A DNA stretch of 64,000 bases from JAAFIP01 sp043778205 (GCA_043778205.1 JAYWGO010000075.1:1-64000), one strand, 5' to 3'. Positions 24,981 to 34,189 are shown, counted from the stretch's first letter. A program made the numbers and translations. Notes: a model not told the origin generated them from the sequence alone.

Positions 24981-26363
24981 TTAAACATCCAGCATCAGTA
25001 CATCGACCACATCGCCCGCCGCCACATTGCCTTGGTTATGGTGCAGCACGATCAGCCCGTTGGCCTGCACCATGCTTGACAATACACCACTGCCTTGGTT
25101 GCCCGTGGTTTTAACTTGCATTGTGCCGTCGGCGGCGCGGGTAACCCGGCCGCGCTGGTATTCAGTGCGGCCGGGTTTTTTACGCAGGGGCTCGGTGCTG
25201 TGGGCTGGCAAGTACAGCGGTACGCTGCAGTATTTGGCGGGGTTGGCACCCATCATGCGCAGCAGTGCAGGGCGCACAAAAGCCAGCATGGTGACCATCA
25301 CGGCCACCGGGTTACCGGGTAAGCCAAACAGTAAACTACTATTATTTTCATAGCTGCTTGTGCAGTATTTACTTGGGCCAGAGGGTGATTTGTCTTCTAA
25401 ATTGGGCTTAAAAGAGCCTTTGGCAATACGCCCCACCGCCATGGGCCTGCCGGGACGCATGGCAATTTTCCAAAACGCCACACCACCGCCTTGCACCTCG
25501 CTGCCCAGTTGCGCCATCATGGCCTTGGTATGGTCAGCTTCGCCCACGCTGACCCCGCCGCTGGTGATGATGGCATCAGCTTGCACAGCGGCGCTGCGAA
25601 AGGCGGCTTCTAGCAGGGCAGGGTTGTCGCCTACCACACCCATGTCAATGACCTCTACCCCCAAGCGTGTGAGCATGCCGTGCACGGTGTAGCGGTTGCT
25701 GTCGTAAATAGCGCCTTCTCGGGGTGCCTCGCCCAGGCTGAGTACTTCGTCGCCGGTTGAAAAATAGGCCACTTTAAGCTTGCGCACTACGTCTACCTGG
25801 CCTATGTTCAAGCTGGCCAAAAGCCCCAGTGCTGCGGGCGAGAGCAGGTCGCCTTGGTGCAAAGCGGGCGCGCCTTGCATAAGGTCTTCACCGGCAAAAC
25901 GCCGGTTATCGCCAGTGCGCAATACGCCCGCTTTGACCTCGATAGTCCACGCTGCTGGGCGCTGGCTGCTGGTGCACAGCTCTTGGGGCACCACGGTGTC
26001 TAAGCCCTGGGGCATGATGGCACCGGTCATTATTTTCACGCATTCTCCGGCCTGCACGCCGCCTTGCCAAGCCTTGCCTGCCAGCGCCGTACCCACCACA
26101 TTAAAATGGGATGGACCGTGTGCCTTGAGGTCTGCACCGTTCAACGCAAAGCCGTCCATCGCTGAGTTGTCATGCGGCGGCACGCTGATGGGCGAGACCA
26201 CGTCGCTTGCCAGCACGCGGCCTAAGGCGGCAAACAAATCTACCTGCTCGGTAGCAGTGATAGGCACTACCAACTGCGCTAAAAATTCATTCACCACCCC
26301 TGCAGGCAGGGCGTTGGGGTCGTAGCCTTGCAGCTCGGCGGCAATCTGGTCAACAGTTCTCAT
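24981..26363 (-). CDS. moeA: molybdopterin molybdenumtransferase MoeA, with repeat-derived insertion
   Basis: This encodes 460 residues from ATG 26363. Family motifs present are PPHDNSAMDGFAL, then VKIMTGAIMPQG, the active-site block ITSGGVSVGEADHTK, and FGLPGNPVAVMV. It inserts molybdate into adenylylated molybdopterin. Between RPMAVGRI and LLFGLPGNP there is an extra segment, about residues 312-344. Its second half is encoded by a full copy of the dispersed palindromic repeat read in frame. The insertion lies in a loop just before the conserved Pro-Gly-Asn-Pro motif, and the rest of the protein appears intact. Confidence 0.93.
   Translation of the reverse strand: MRTVDQIAAELQGYDPNALPAGVVNEFLAQLVVPITATEQVDLFAALGRVLASDVVSPISVPPHDNSAMDGFALNGADLKAHGPSHFNVVGTALAGKAWQGGVQAGECVKIMTGAIMPQGLDTVVPQELCTSSQRPAAWTIEVKAGVLRTGDNRRFAGEDLMQGAPALHQGDLLSPAALGLLASLNIGQVDVVRKLKVAYFSTGDEVLSLGEAPREGAIYDSNRYTVHGMLTRLGVEVIDMGVVGDNPALLEAAFRSAAVQADAIITSGGVSVGEADHTKAMMAQLGSEVQGGGVAFWKIAMRPGRPMAVGRIAKGSFKPNLEDKSPSGPSKYCTSSYENNSSLLFGLPGNPVAVMVTMLAFVRPALLRMMGANPAKYCSVPLYLPAHSTEPLRKKPGRTEYQRGRVTRAADGTMQVKTTGNQGSGVLSSMVQANGLIVLHHNQGNVAAGDVVDVLMLDV
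25333..25382 (-). repeat. dispersed palindromic repeat, copy F, inside moeA
   Basis: On the minus strand the blocks GGCCCAAGTAAATACTGCAC and AAGCAGCTATGAAAATAATA match intergenic copies H, C and I almost base for base. The copy is read in frame as GPSKYCTSSYENNSS in the middle of MoeA. Confidence 0.85.
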
Positions 26364-26530
26364 GCGCTGATTATCGCCCTGTGCAGGCTGCGCTGTGCTG
26401 GACAAAAGCACATAAAACCACACAATAGTACCGGCCACATCTAAAAACCTATGTCCTACGTAACTACAGTGTTACTGGCCAAAGCGCATGATATTTGCAC
26501 TGTCTTGCCCAATTACCCGGAGATGCCGCC

Positions 26531-27097
26531 ATGACCTCTAAGCTGCCCGCCTTGCACCGCACATCCTTGTTTGCTAATCTGGACAGCAGGTGGTTTGGGC
26601 TTGCGGCACTTGCGCTGGGGGTGCTGGGGGCCGTGGGGGTGCTGGTTACTGTGCCTGTGCCCGCATATGCAGCGCCATTAGCAGTTGCTAGCACAGCCGC
26701 AGGTAAGGCCACTGGCGCAGTCACCAGCTTGAGTGCCAGTGACGAAAAGGCGGTGCGTGAGGTGGTGGCCGCCCAGCTTGCCGCTTTTGCGGCAGACGAT
26801 GCGCCCAAAGCTTTCTCAGTGGCCGCGCCTAATATTCAAAAAATGTTCAAAACCCCGGCCAACTTTATGGCCATGGTGCAAGCCCACTACCCCGTGGTGT
26901 ACCGCCCAGCCAGCGTAACCTACTACAAGCCTGAAACCGACGGCGCTTCGATCATCATGAAAGTGCAAATGCTCGATGCCAACGACGCACAATGGCTGGC
27001 GGTGTATGCGCTGCAACGCCCCAATGCCAAAGACAAAACCAAAGGCTGGCGCATTGCGGGCTGCATTGTTACCAGTAATGTGGGGCGCACGGCGTAG
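26531..27097 (+). CDS. DUF4864-family protein
   Basis: This encodes 188 residues from ATG 26531. A hydrophobic N-terminal segment lies near 20-45 (LAALALGVLGAVGVLVTV) ending in VPAYAAP, a probable signal peptide or anchor. The mature part has DDAPKAFSVAAPNIQKMF, then FMAMVQAHYPVVYRPASV, and a C-terminal GWRIAGCIV. This is the pattern of the small DUF4864 family, whose function is unknown. It is convergent with the nitronate monooxygenase gene, 3 bp away. Confidence 0.8.
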   Translation: MTSKLPALHRTSLFANLDSRWFGLAALALGVLGAVGVLVTVPVPAYAAPLAVASTAAGKATGAVTSLSASDEKAVREVVAAQLAAFAADDAPKAFSVAAPNIQKMFKTPANFMAMVQAHYPVVYRPASVTYYKPETDGASIIMKVQMLDANDAQWLAVYALQRPNAKDKTKGWRIAGCIVTSNVGRTA

Positions 27098-27100
27098 TGC

Positions 27101-28159
27101 CTACAGCCTCATCCGCGTGCCTTTACCCACCAGGGCCACAGCCTCGTCCATCATGCGCTGCACGACTTGCTCTGCGGGCAAGATATCGTTGACCAAGCCT
27201 ACGCCTTGGCCGGCCAAGAAGGGCATTTCTTCCCAGTCGCCTTGGGTGTCCGGCGTGGGCAGCAGCACAGAGAATTTGCGCAGTTCTAAAGCTTGGCCTC
27301 CCATCACCGTACTGCCAATTACGGCGGACTGGGTGTTGTCTTTGGGGACTTCCTTTAGGCGGTGATTCCACTCTTTCACCACGCCGTTCTTTAGCAGACG
27401 CATGGGGTTAAAGTCGGGGTTATCGGGGCCAAAAATGTGGGAGTACACGGTGTCAGTGCCTGTTGCCGCCAAGAGGCGGCGCTTGTGCTCTGGGTGAGCG
27501 AGGGCTTCGTCTGTGGCCACCAGCCGGGTGCCTACCCATACGCCGTCGGCACCCAATACCAAGGCGGCGGCTACGCCCCGCCCATCGGCAATACCGCCCG
27601 AGGCCAGCAGCAGCACGTCGTCACCCAGCGCATCGCGCATGGTAGGTACCAGCACAAAAGTGCCCTGCGGTGCGTCGCTTAAACCTTGAAAGTTATGGCC
27701 ACCTGCCTCGTGGCCTTGCGGTATCAGCACCTCTACGCCATCGCCAAGGGCGCGGCGGGCTTGCTCCAGCGTGCCCACTTGCTCCCAAATAGAGCAGCCC
27801 GCGTCGCGGAGCACTTTAATCAGCCCAGGCTTGGGGTGGCCCCAATGGAAGGACACAATGGGTACGCCCATTTCAGCGCAGGTTCTGGCCTGTGCATCGT
27901 GGTCAAAATTGGTCAAAAAGTTGACGTTGAATAGGCCCACATTGGCCTCTTGAATCGCGCCCACCAGTTGGCGCACCACGGGTTCTGGCAGCAGCCCGGC
28001 ACCAATCGCACCTATGCCCCCTGCGCGCGTAACGGCGCAGGCCAGTTGGGGCGACCAGCCTGAAAACGCCATGCCCGCTTGGGTAAACGGGTGGCGCAGG
28101 TTGTAGCGCTGGGTAAAGCGGGTAGGAATCGATGCGGTCACAGTAGCGGTAGTGGTCAT
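27101..28159 (-). CDS. nitronate monooxygenase family flavoprotein
   Basis: This encodes 352 residues from ATG 28159, chosen because GGAG lies six bases upstream; an ATG at 28186 is possible. FMN TIM-barrel features are PFTQAGMAFSGWSPQLA, then GAGLLPEPVV, SFHWGHPKPG, QGHEAGGHN with a conserved His, and LLASGGIADGRGVAAALVLGA. The family oxidises nitronates to carbonyl compounds and nitrite; some members are enoyl reductase-like, so the substrate is not certain. The amidase gene lies 36 bp upstream on the same strand. Confidence 0.85.
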   Translation of the reverse strand: MTTTATVTASIPTRFTQRYNLRHPFTQAGMAFSGWSPQLACAVTRAGGIGAIGAGLLPEPVVRQLVGAIQEANVGLFNVNFLTNFDHDAQARTCAEMGVPIVSFHWGHPKPGLIKVLRDAGCSIWEQVGTLEQARRALGDGVEVLIPQGHEAGGHNFQGLSDAPQGTFVLVPTMRDALGDDVLLLASGGIADGRGVAAALVLGADGVWVGTRLVATDEALAHPEHKRRLLAATGTDTVYSHIFGPDNPDFNPMRLLKNGVVKEWNHRLKEVPKDNTQSAVIGSTVMGGQALELRKFSVLLPTPDTQGDWEEMPFLAGQGVGLVNDILPAEQVVQRMMDEAVALVGKGTRMRL

Positions 28160-28195
28160 ATGGGTCTCCAGGGTAAAAATGTTCAAGGCTACAAC

Positions 28196-29614
28196 TCAGA
28201 AGCGATGGGGCGGCGCTGGCATGGGTGGTAGCAGCGCTTGCACCGCGTGTGCAATGGCCAGCAGCGTGCGGTCTGAGTCCTCGGGCCCGTCCAGGGCCAT
28301 GCCCAGCGGCAGTCCAGCCTGGTTACAACCCATCGGCACACTGATGCCGGGAATGCCCGCAAAACTGCCTGGCCCTACGTTGCGTGTAAAGGTTAAGAAG
28401 GTGGACACTTGTTGGCCTGCCAGCAACACAGTGTCATCTTCACCAATCAAAGCCGCAGGCAAGGGCGTGGTGGGAAACACAAGAGCTTGTAGCTGGTGGC
28501 GGGCAAAGCAGTCTGCATAAAGCTGGCGCAAAGCGGGGCGCAGCACCTGCAAAGCGTGGGCGTAGGCTTGCTTGCTGGGCGCGTTGGTGCTTACCAGAGA
28601 TTCAAAAATACCGCGCACATCGGGGCTGGCCACTTTGGCGGCTATCTGGGCTGCATCAAAAGGCAGGCCGTGGCCTGTCATATAGCTTTTCAAACAGCCC
28701 AGCGCTTCAGCCATCGCCACCACCATGCCGGCCTGGGTACATTCAGCACTGTCAATGCCTACATCGCACTCTACAAGCTCTACCCCTGCCTGAGCCAAGG
28801 TGGCAAGCATACTGTTAGCCGCGCGCTCCATGCTGGGCTCCAGCGTCTGCCAAAACAATGGTCTTGGTACACCTATGCGCAGCCCCTCTAGGCTAACTGC
28901 AGGTAAAACCAGCGGCTCACCGCACACCACAGCGTCTAGCAGGGCGCAGTCGGCTGCGCTGCGGGCTATGGGGCCTACGGTGTCGCGGGTGCCAGAGATA
29001 GTCACCACGCCGCTGGAAGGCCAGCGCCCCGTGGTGGGCCTAAAACCCACCACCCCGCACAGTGCAGCCGGTATACGCAGTGAGCCACCGGTGTCTGTGC
29101 CAATGCCTGCCGGTGCCAGCCCTGCAGCTACAGCCGCTGCAGTGCCGCCGCTAGAGCCGCCAGCAATACGGTCTGGGGCATACGGGTTGCGCACGGGCCC
29201 GTAGGTGGCGTTGTTGCTGGTGATACCAAAGCACAGCTCGTGCAAGTTGGTTTTGCCCAGCACAATGGCGCCAGCGCTTTGCAGGCGTGCTATGGCCTCT
29301 GCGCTGGTGTGCGGCACATGCCCCGCCAGCACAGGGCTGCCCGCCGTGGTGGGCATTTGCGCTACGTCTACATTGTCTTTAACCAGCAGTGGCAGGCCGT
29401 GCAGTGGCAGGGCAGTAGCGTGCGCCAAGCCAGGGTCAGTGGCTATATGAACCATAGCACCCATGCCTTGGGCTGCGTTGCTGCGGGCGCGTTCAAGCAA
29501 GGCTTGTGCTAAAGCTTGCAGGTGCGCATTGTTGTGACCGAGCATGGGCAGCAGGTCAACGGCTTGGGCCTTGGTTAAATTTTGTAGCTCAGTGGGGCTT
29601 GGGGGTAAGTTCAT
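28196..29614 (-). CDS. amidase-signature family hydrolase
   Basis: This encodes 472 residues. The Ser-cisSer-Lys triad is visible: Lys in LPLLVKDNVD near 82, the cis-Ser in AGGSSGGTAAAVAAG near 155, and the nucleophile Ser in GTDTGGSLRIPAALCG near 177. The whole signature block is intact. It resembles indoleacetamide hydrolase/Glu-tRNA amidotransferase A-like enzymes, but no gatB/gatC neighbours exist, so a free amidase is likely. It may be cotranscribed with the downstream nitronate monooxygenase gene. Confidence 0.85.
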   Translation of the reverse strand: MNLPPSPTELQNLTKAQAVDLLPMLGHNNAHLQALAQALLERARSNAAQGMGAMVHIATDPGLAHATALPLHGLPLLVKDNVDVAQMPTTAGSPVLAGHVPHTSAEAIARLQSAGAIVLGKTNLHELCFGITSNNATYGPVRNPYAPDRIAGGSSGGTAAAVAAGLAPAGIGTDTGGSLRIPAALCGVVGFRPTTGRWPSSGVVTISGTRDTVGPIARSAADCALLDAVVCGEPLVLPAVSLEGLRIGVPRPLFWQTLEPSMERAANSMLATLAQAGVELVECDVGIDSAECTQAGMVVAMAEALGCLKSYMTGHGLPFDAAQIAAKVASPDVRGIFESLVSTNAPSKQAYAHALQVLRPALRQLYADCFARHQLQALVFPTTPLPAALIGEDDTVLLAGQQVSTFLTFTRNVGPGSFAGIPGISVPMGCNQAGLPLGMALDGPEDSDRTLLAIAHAVQALLPPMPAPPHRF

Positions 29615-29728
29615 GGGCTAAAAGGGGTGTGCAATGACGGGCAATAGCAACAAAATAAAACTAATCACAACTGCAGTTTAGGTGGTGCGGCAGGTTTTGC
29701 GGCCCCCTCATAAACAAGGAGGCTGCGC

Positions 29729-29776
29729 ATGTGTTGGGGGTGCAGGTTGGGCCATGGTTTTAGCCCACGGGTTTAG
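29729..29776 (+). CDS. possible 15-residue leader ORF before the LuxR-type gene
   Basis: ATG 29729 is preceded by a consensus Shine-Dalgarno (AAGGAGG, six bases upstream). It encodes MCWGCRLGHGFSPRV and a TAG stop. It ends 24 bp before the regulator's GTG start. The strong ribosome binding site is the only evidence for expression. Confidence 0.3.
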   Translation: MCWGCRLGHGFSPRV

Positions 29777-29800
29777 CACACTTGACAAGCGGCGTTAAAA

Positions 29801-30667
29801 GTGAAAACTCTAAGCTCAAGTTTTAAGCCCATGTACCTTTCTGCCACCCAAACCCGACAGCTGTCGACCCTGCTGGATGTGCTCACCCAGCCGGGCGACA
29901 GTGCCACCTTGCGACAGCGTTTGGTAGAACCCATCGCCCATTTACTGAACGCAGACTATGTGGCCTCTTTGGTGTGGGACGAGGCCACGGGCCGCTTTGG
30001 TAACGGCGTGTGCTGCCATGCGGATGCCGGGCATTTGCGTGACTATGAAGCCCAGTACCAGTTTGCTGACCCTATCGCCAAGCTGCTGCGCCCCAGGCGC
30101 CACCCCACACTGGTAACGCAGGTCATTCCCCAGCGCGAGCTGGTAAAAACTGATTTTTTTAACCGCTTTTTGCACACCGGCTCCATGTACTGGGGCGTTA
30201 ACTTGTACGCCCACGACGGCCACAGCGACGTAGGCGATCTGCGCATTTGGCGTGGCCGCAGCAAGCGTAATTTTGATACCAACGAAATTGATATTTTGCG
30301 CACCATCTACCCCTGTTTGGTCAATGCGCTGGCCGGTGCCAAAGTAGCCAGCGCCCCTGCTGGAGACTTAAAGACCGGCAAATTAAAAGCTACAGGCCGT
30401 AGCAGCACACAGCGCAGCTTGCCTGCGCAAGCTGCCAATGCCCATGCCGCCGCCCAGGCCCAGGCCGAACTGCTGTCCTACAAACACAGCCTTAGCCAAC
30501 GCGAGGCGCAGGTAGCCCATTTGGTAGCCCAAGGCTGCAGCGACAAAGAAATTGCAAAACGCGTAGGCGTTGCCTACACCACGGTGCGCACTTATTTAGG
30601 CCAAGCGCTGGGTAAAACCGGTTGCAGCAACCGCAAAGAGTTGATCGGCTACGTGTGCTCTTTGTAA
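29801..30667 (+). CDS. LuxR-family transcriptional regulator
   Basis: This encodes 288 residues from GTG 29801; ATG 29831 is an alternative. The C-terminal LuxR helix-turn-helix is LSQREAQVAHLVAQGCSDKEIAKRVG, then YTTVRTYLGQALGKTG (about 228-280). The N-terminal half has no receiver-domain Asp pattern and no recognisable autoinducer domain; it may be a GAF-like sensor. It stands immediately before the wax ester synthase cluster on the same strand, so it could regulate lipid storage genes. That link is inference. Confidence 0.82.
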   Translation: MKTLSSSFKPMYLSATQTRQLSTLLDVLTQPGDSATLRQRLVEPIAHLLNADYVASLVWDEATGRFGNGVCCHADAGHLRDYEAQYQFADPIAKLLRPRRHPTLVTQVIPQRELVKTDFFNRFLHTGSMYWGVNLYAHDGHSDVGDLRIWRGRSKRNFDTNEIDILRTIYPCLVNALAGAKVASAPAGDLKTGKLKATGRSSTQRSLPAQAANAHAAAQAQAELLSYKHSLSQREAQVAHLVAQGCSDKEIAKRVGVAYTTVRTYLGQALGKTGCSNRKELIGYVCSL

Positions 30668-30813
30668 AGCGCCCTGGCTTTAGCCGTGCCCATAAAAATA
30701 CCTACCCGCTGTAATCTGCAAGACAGTACCCAGCATTGCATACCGCATTTTTTCAGTCTTCGGGCCTATACTGGTAAATGGGTGGCATAGCTTGCCAGCC
30801 AAGGAGACTCACC

Positions 30814-32496
30814 ATGAAAGACATGCGCCATTTAAGCGTAGTGGACGGTGCATTTTTGCACCTAGAAAGCCCAGAAATGCCAATGCACGTAGGCAGCTTG
30901 GCTTTGTTTGAACCCCCTGCGAACCCCCAAAACTCGTGGTACGACGCGCTTAAAACGCATGTGATGGGCCGCATGCACCTGGCACCCGTGTTCACCCGCA
31001 AGCTGGCCCTGATGCCGTTTGATTTGGCCAACCCGGTGTGGATTCACGACGACGATATTGACATTGACTACCATATTCGCTACCTGGTGCTGAACAAACC
31101 TGGCACCATGGTGCAGCTAGAGGCACTGGCTGCGCGTTTGCATTCCAGCCTGCTAGACCGCAGCCGCCCGCTGTGGGAGTTTTATGTGATTGACGGGCTG
31201 GCCGATGGGCGCGTGGGCTTTTACTCTAAAGTGCACCACGCGGCGGTAGACGGCCAAGCCGCAGTGGCCATGGCCAACAGCGTGTTCGACATTGCGCCCG
31301 AGCCGCGCCGCGTTAAGCCGCCCAGGCCAGCGCGCAGCAACCGTTACCAGCTGGGCGTAGCCGAGCTGCTGGGCGCTGCGCTGTCTAACCAAGTTCAGCA
31401 GGCCGTGCAATTTGCCAAGCTGGTTCCGCCGCTGGGCGCTGCTGCCTTGCAAGCGGCCAAAGACGCGCTGGCTAACAGGCGAGAAAAACCAGCCGACAGC
31501 AACGTCAAAGCAGCAAGTAAGTTCAAGTTGGCACCTGCCACGCCCTTTAACACCTCCATCACCAACCAGCGCGCTTTTGCCGGTGTGTCGTTGCCTTTGG
31601 GAGAGGTTAAGCAGATGGGCAAGCTGCTGGGCGCGTCAATCAACGACATGGTGCTGTGGCTGTGCAGTACGGCGCTGCGCGAATATTTGGCTGAGTCGCG
31701 CGAGCTGCCCGGTAAATCTTTGGTCGCTGGCGTGCCCATTTCTTTGCGCGCAGAGGGCGACACCAGCAGTAACAACCAAGTCTCGGGCACCGTGATTGAC
31801 CTGGCCACGCAGGTCAAAGACCCTGTCGAACGGCTGCGCATGATCATGGCGGGCACCAAGGCGATGAAGCAACAAATGGGCGCTTTTGGCAGCTTGATTC
31901 CGACTGACTTCCCCTCGCTGGGCTCGCCTTGGTTGCTCAGTGGCCTGGCATCGCTGTACGGGCGCTCGCGCATTGCTGACAAACTGCGCATTGCCAACGT
32001 GGTGATTTCTAATGTGCCTGGCCCGCAAGTTCCGCTGTATTTGGCAGGCGCCAAAATGGTGGGCAACTACCCGCTGTCGATTGTGGTGCACGGTATTGCA
32101 CTGAACATAACTGTGCAAAGCTACATGGGGCAGCTTGATTTTGGTTTGATAGCCTGCAGGCGTGCCATGCGCGATGTAGACCAGCTGGCCCTGCAACTGC
32201 ACAAGGCGCTGGAGATACTGCGCACCCTAGCGCGCGCCATGCCAGCAGCCGCACCCGTGCAGCCACAGGCGCAGGCGCAGGCGCTGGAAAGCCTGCCACC
32301 CCAAGGCAAGCAAACCACCGCCAAACGCAGTAAACCGCAGCTTGTGGTGGTTGCAAAACGGCCATTGCTGTCTGCCCTGACCACCCTGCCAGCTAAAAAG
32401 CGCGCAGCTGAAACTAGGCCCAAACTCAAGGCCAAGCCTGCTAGCAAGCTGATAGGGAAGCTGATAAGTAAAACTAAACTAGCCCGCGCAGCCTAA
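30814..32496 (+). CDS. wax ester synthase/diacylglycerol acyltransferase (WS/DGAT)
   Basis: This encodes 560 residues from ATG 30814, with AAGGAG seven bases upstream. The catalytic HHxxxDG motif is HHAAVDG at H141/H142. The N terminus carries DGAFLHLESPEMPMHVGSL, typical of the family; later blocks include SINDMVLW and a VSNVPGPQVPLYLAG segment. It makes wax esters or triacylglycerol from acyl-CoA. The last 75 residues or so (after about 485) are an extra Lys/Ala-rich tail, strongly basic, beyond the usual end of the enzyme. The alpha/beta hydrolase and SDR genes follow at once. Confidence 0.9.
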   Translation: MKDMRHLSVVDGAFLHLESPEMPMHVGSLALFEPPANPQNSWYDALKTHVMGRMHLAPVFTRKLALMPFDLANPVWIHDDDIDIDYHIRYLVLNKPGTMVQLEALAARLHSSLLDRSRPLWEFYVIDGLADGRVGFYSKVHHAAVDGQAAVAMANSVFDIAPEPRRVKPPRPARSNRYQLGVAELLGAALSNQVQQAVQFAKLVPPLGAAALQAAKDALANRREKPADSNVKAASKFKLAPATPFNTSITNQRAFAGVSLPLGEVKQMGKLLGASINDMVLWLCSTALREYLAESRELPGKSLVAGVPISLRAEGDTSSNNQVSGTVIDLATQVKDPVERLRMIMAGTKAMKQQMGAFGSLIPTDFPSLGSPWLLSGLASLYGRSRIADKLRIANVVISNVPGPQVPLYLAGAKMVGNYPLSIVVHGIALNITVQSYMGQLDFGLIACRRAMRDVDQLALQLHKALEILRTLARAMPAAAPVQPQAQAQALESLPPQGKQTTAKRSKPQLVVVAKRPLLSALTTLPAKKRAAETRPKLKAKPASKLIGKLISKTKLARAA

Positions 32497-32512
32497 ACCG
32501 CGCAGCCCAACC

Positions 32513-33331
32513 ATGCACAAAGCCCCATCTGCACAAGCAAGCCGCCCCACAGTGCGTGCGCCCAACCTGCTGAAATTGGCCCTGGAGGCCAGGGCACCGT
32601 TGGAGTTTGCCGCTGGCCTGCTGGCACTGCCCCTGCTGGCCCAGCAGAGCAGGGGTGACGGCCACCCCGTGGTGGTGTACCCCGGTTTTATGGCTTCTGA
32701 TACCAGCACGGCGGCGCTGCGCAGCTGGTTAGATTGGCTGGGCTATGCCAGCTACGGCTGGGAGCAGGGCCGTAACCTGCGGCCTAGCCCCGACATGTTT
32801 GCCCAGGCCCGAGAGAAAATTCGCAGCCTGCACGCACGCCATGGCCGCCAGATTAGCCTGGTAGGCTGGAGCTTGGGTGGCCTGTACGCCAGAGAACTGG
32901 CCAAGCTAGAGCCCGAAGCCGTGCGCTGTGTGGTCAGTTTGGGCAGCCCTTTTGCCGGCGCTATGCAAGCCACCCACGCACACCGGCTTTTTAAACTGCT
33001 TAACCGAGGTAGACCCCCGGTGGGTATTGACCTGCAAGACCTGCATGTGCCGCCGCCCATGCCTACTACGTCGATTTACAGCCGCACAGACGGTATCGTG
33101 GCCTGGCAGTGCAGCGTGCAAGCCACTGGAGCGCAAACAGAAAACATCGAGGTGCACGCCAGCCACACCGGCATGGGCGTGAACCCCTGGGTACTGCACG
33201 CGCTGGCAGACCGGCTGGCCCAAGCCCAAGGACAATGGACACCATTTGTACGCACTGGCATGCGCCGCATCATGTACCCGCTCGCGCAGCAGGACAGCTT
33301 TTTTCAGCCCAGCCCAAGGCGCACCGTATGA
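32513..33331 (+). CDS. alpha/beta hydrolase
   Basis: This encodes 272 residues. HPVVVYPGFMASD supplies the oxyanion region, GWSLGG near 123 the nucleophile elbow, SRTDGIVAW an acid residue, and HASHTGMGVNP the catalytic His. It is a lipase/esterase-like enzyme of unknown substrate. It lies 16 bp after the WS/DGAT gene, and its stop overlaps the next start by four bases (ATGA), so it belongs to the same operon and may act on stored lipid. Confidence 0.82.
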   Translation: MHKAPSAQASRPTVRAPNLLKLALEARAPLEFAAGLLALPLLAQQSRGDGHPVVVYPGFMASDTSTAALRSWLDWLGYASYGWEQGRNLRPSPDMFAQAREKIRSLHARHGRQISLVGWSLGGLYARELAKLEPEAVRCVVSLGSPFAGAMQATHAHRLFKLLNRGRPPVGIDLQDLHVPPPMPTTSIYSRTDGIVAWQCSVQATGAQTENIEVHASHTGMGVNPWVLHALADRLAQAQGQWTPFVRTGMRRIMYPLAQQDSFFQPSPRRTV

Positions 33332-34125
33332 CAACGCGCAACCCCACCGCGCTAATTACGGGCGCATCGTCGGGCATTGGCGAGGCACTGGCCGCCTGTT
33401 TTGCCAAAGCGGGCTACAACCTGGTACTGGTTGCCCGCAGTAGCGCCAAGCTCAAAACGCTGGGCAAGCAGTTGGCTGGCGACTACGGTGTAAAAACCTG
33501 GGCGGCACCGGCTGATTTGTCATTGCCTGATGCTGCGCGCACACTGGCCACTGCCATGCAGCGCGCCAAACGGCCCATTGACGTGCTGGTTAACAACGCC
33601 GGTATTTTGAACCACGGCAGGTTTGTAGACATGCCTGCCCGCTACCACAACGCCATGATCGACCTGAACATCACAGGCCTGACCAGCATGATTGCGCACT
33701 TTGCGCCCGGCATGGTCGCGCGCGGTAGCGGGCGTATTTTGAACGTAGCCTCGATTGCAGCGTTTCAGCCGGTGCCCTCGTTAGCCACCTACGCGGCCAC
33801 CAAGGCCTATGTGCTGTCGCTCACCGAGTCACTGTCTGAGGAATTTAAAGGCACAGGGGTGAGCATTACCGCCCTGTGCCCCGGCATCACGGCCACCAAC
33901 ATGTTCACTGGTGCCAAAGCCGAAACTGAACAGTTGGCCAATTTGCCGCAATTTTTGATCGGCGATGTCAAAGTGGTGGCGCAACAAGGCTTTGATGCCT
34001 GCATGCGCGGTGATGCTATCAAAGTGCCCGGTGCCGTCAACCAGGCCGGCATCATTGCAAGCCGCGTTACACCTAAGTGGCTGCTGCGCAAGGTCAGCGG
34101 CGCGCTGGTGCGCAGCATGCGCTAG
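33328..34125 (+). CDS. short-chain dehydrogenase/reductase
   Basis: This encodes 265 residues from ATG 33328, coupled to the upstream stop codon. The cofactor motif is TGASSGIG near 11, followed by NNAG (VLVNNAGIL) near 91. The catalytic Ser-Tyr-Lys are in NVASIAAF and TYAATKAYV. An NADP-preferring Arg follows the first strand (LVARSSAK). It could reduce an acyl or keto intermediate in the lipid module; the substrate is not predictable. The longer ORF from 33109 lies inside the hydrolase gene. Confidence 0.87.
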   Translation: MTTRNPTALITGASSGIGEALAACFAKAGYNLVLVARSSAKLKTLGKQLAGDYGVKTWAAPADLSLPDAARTLATAMQRAKRPIDVLVNNAGILNHGRFVDMPARYHNAMIDLNITGLTSMIAHFAPGMVARGSGRILNVASIAAFQPVPSLATYAATKAYVLSLTESLSEEFKGTGVSITALCPGITATNMFTGAKAETEQLANLPQFLIGDVKVVAQQGFDACMRGDAIKVPGAVNQAGIIASRVTPKWLLRKVSGALVRSMR

Positions 34126-34189
34126 GCGCTAAAAGCCAATACGCACACAGCCACCCAGACACTGCCGACTTTGGTGTTTGTTTATACCT

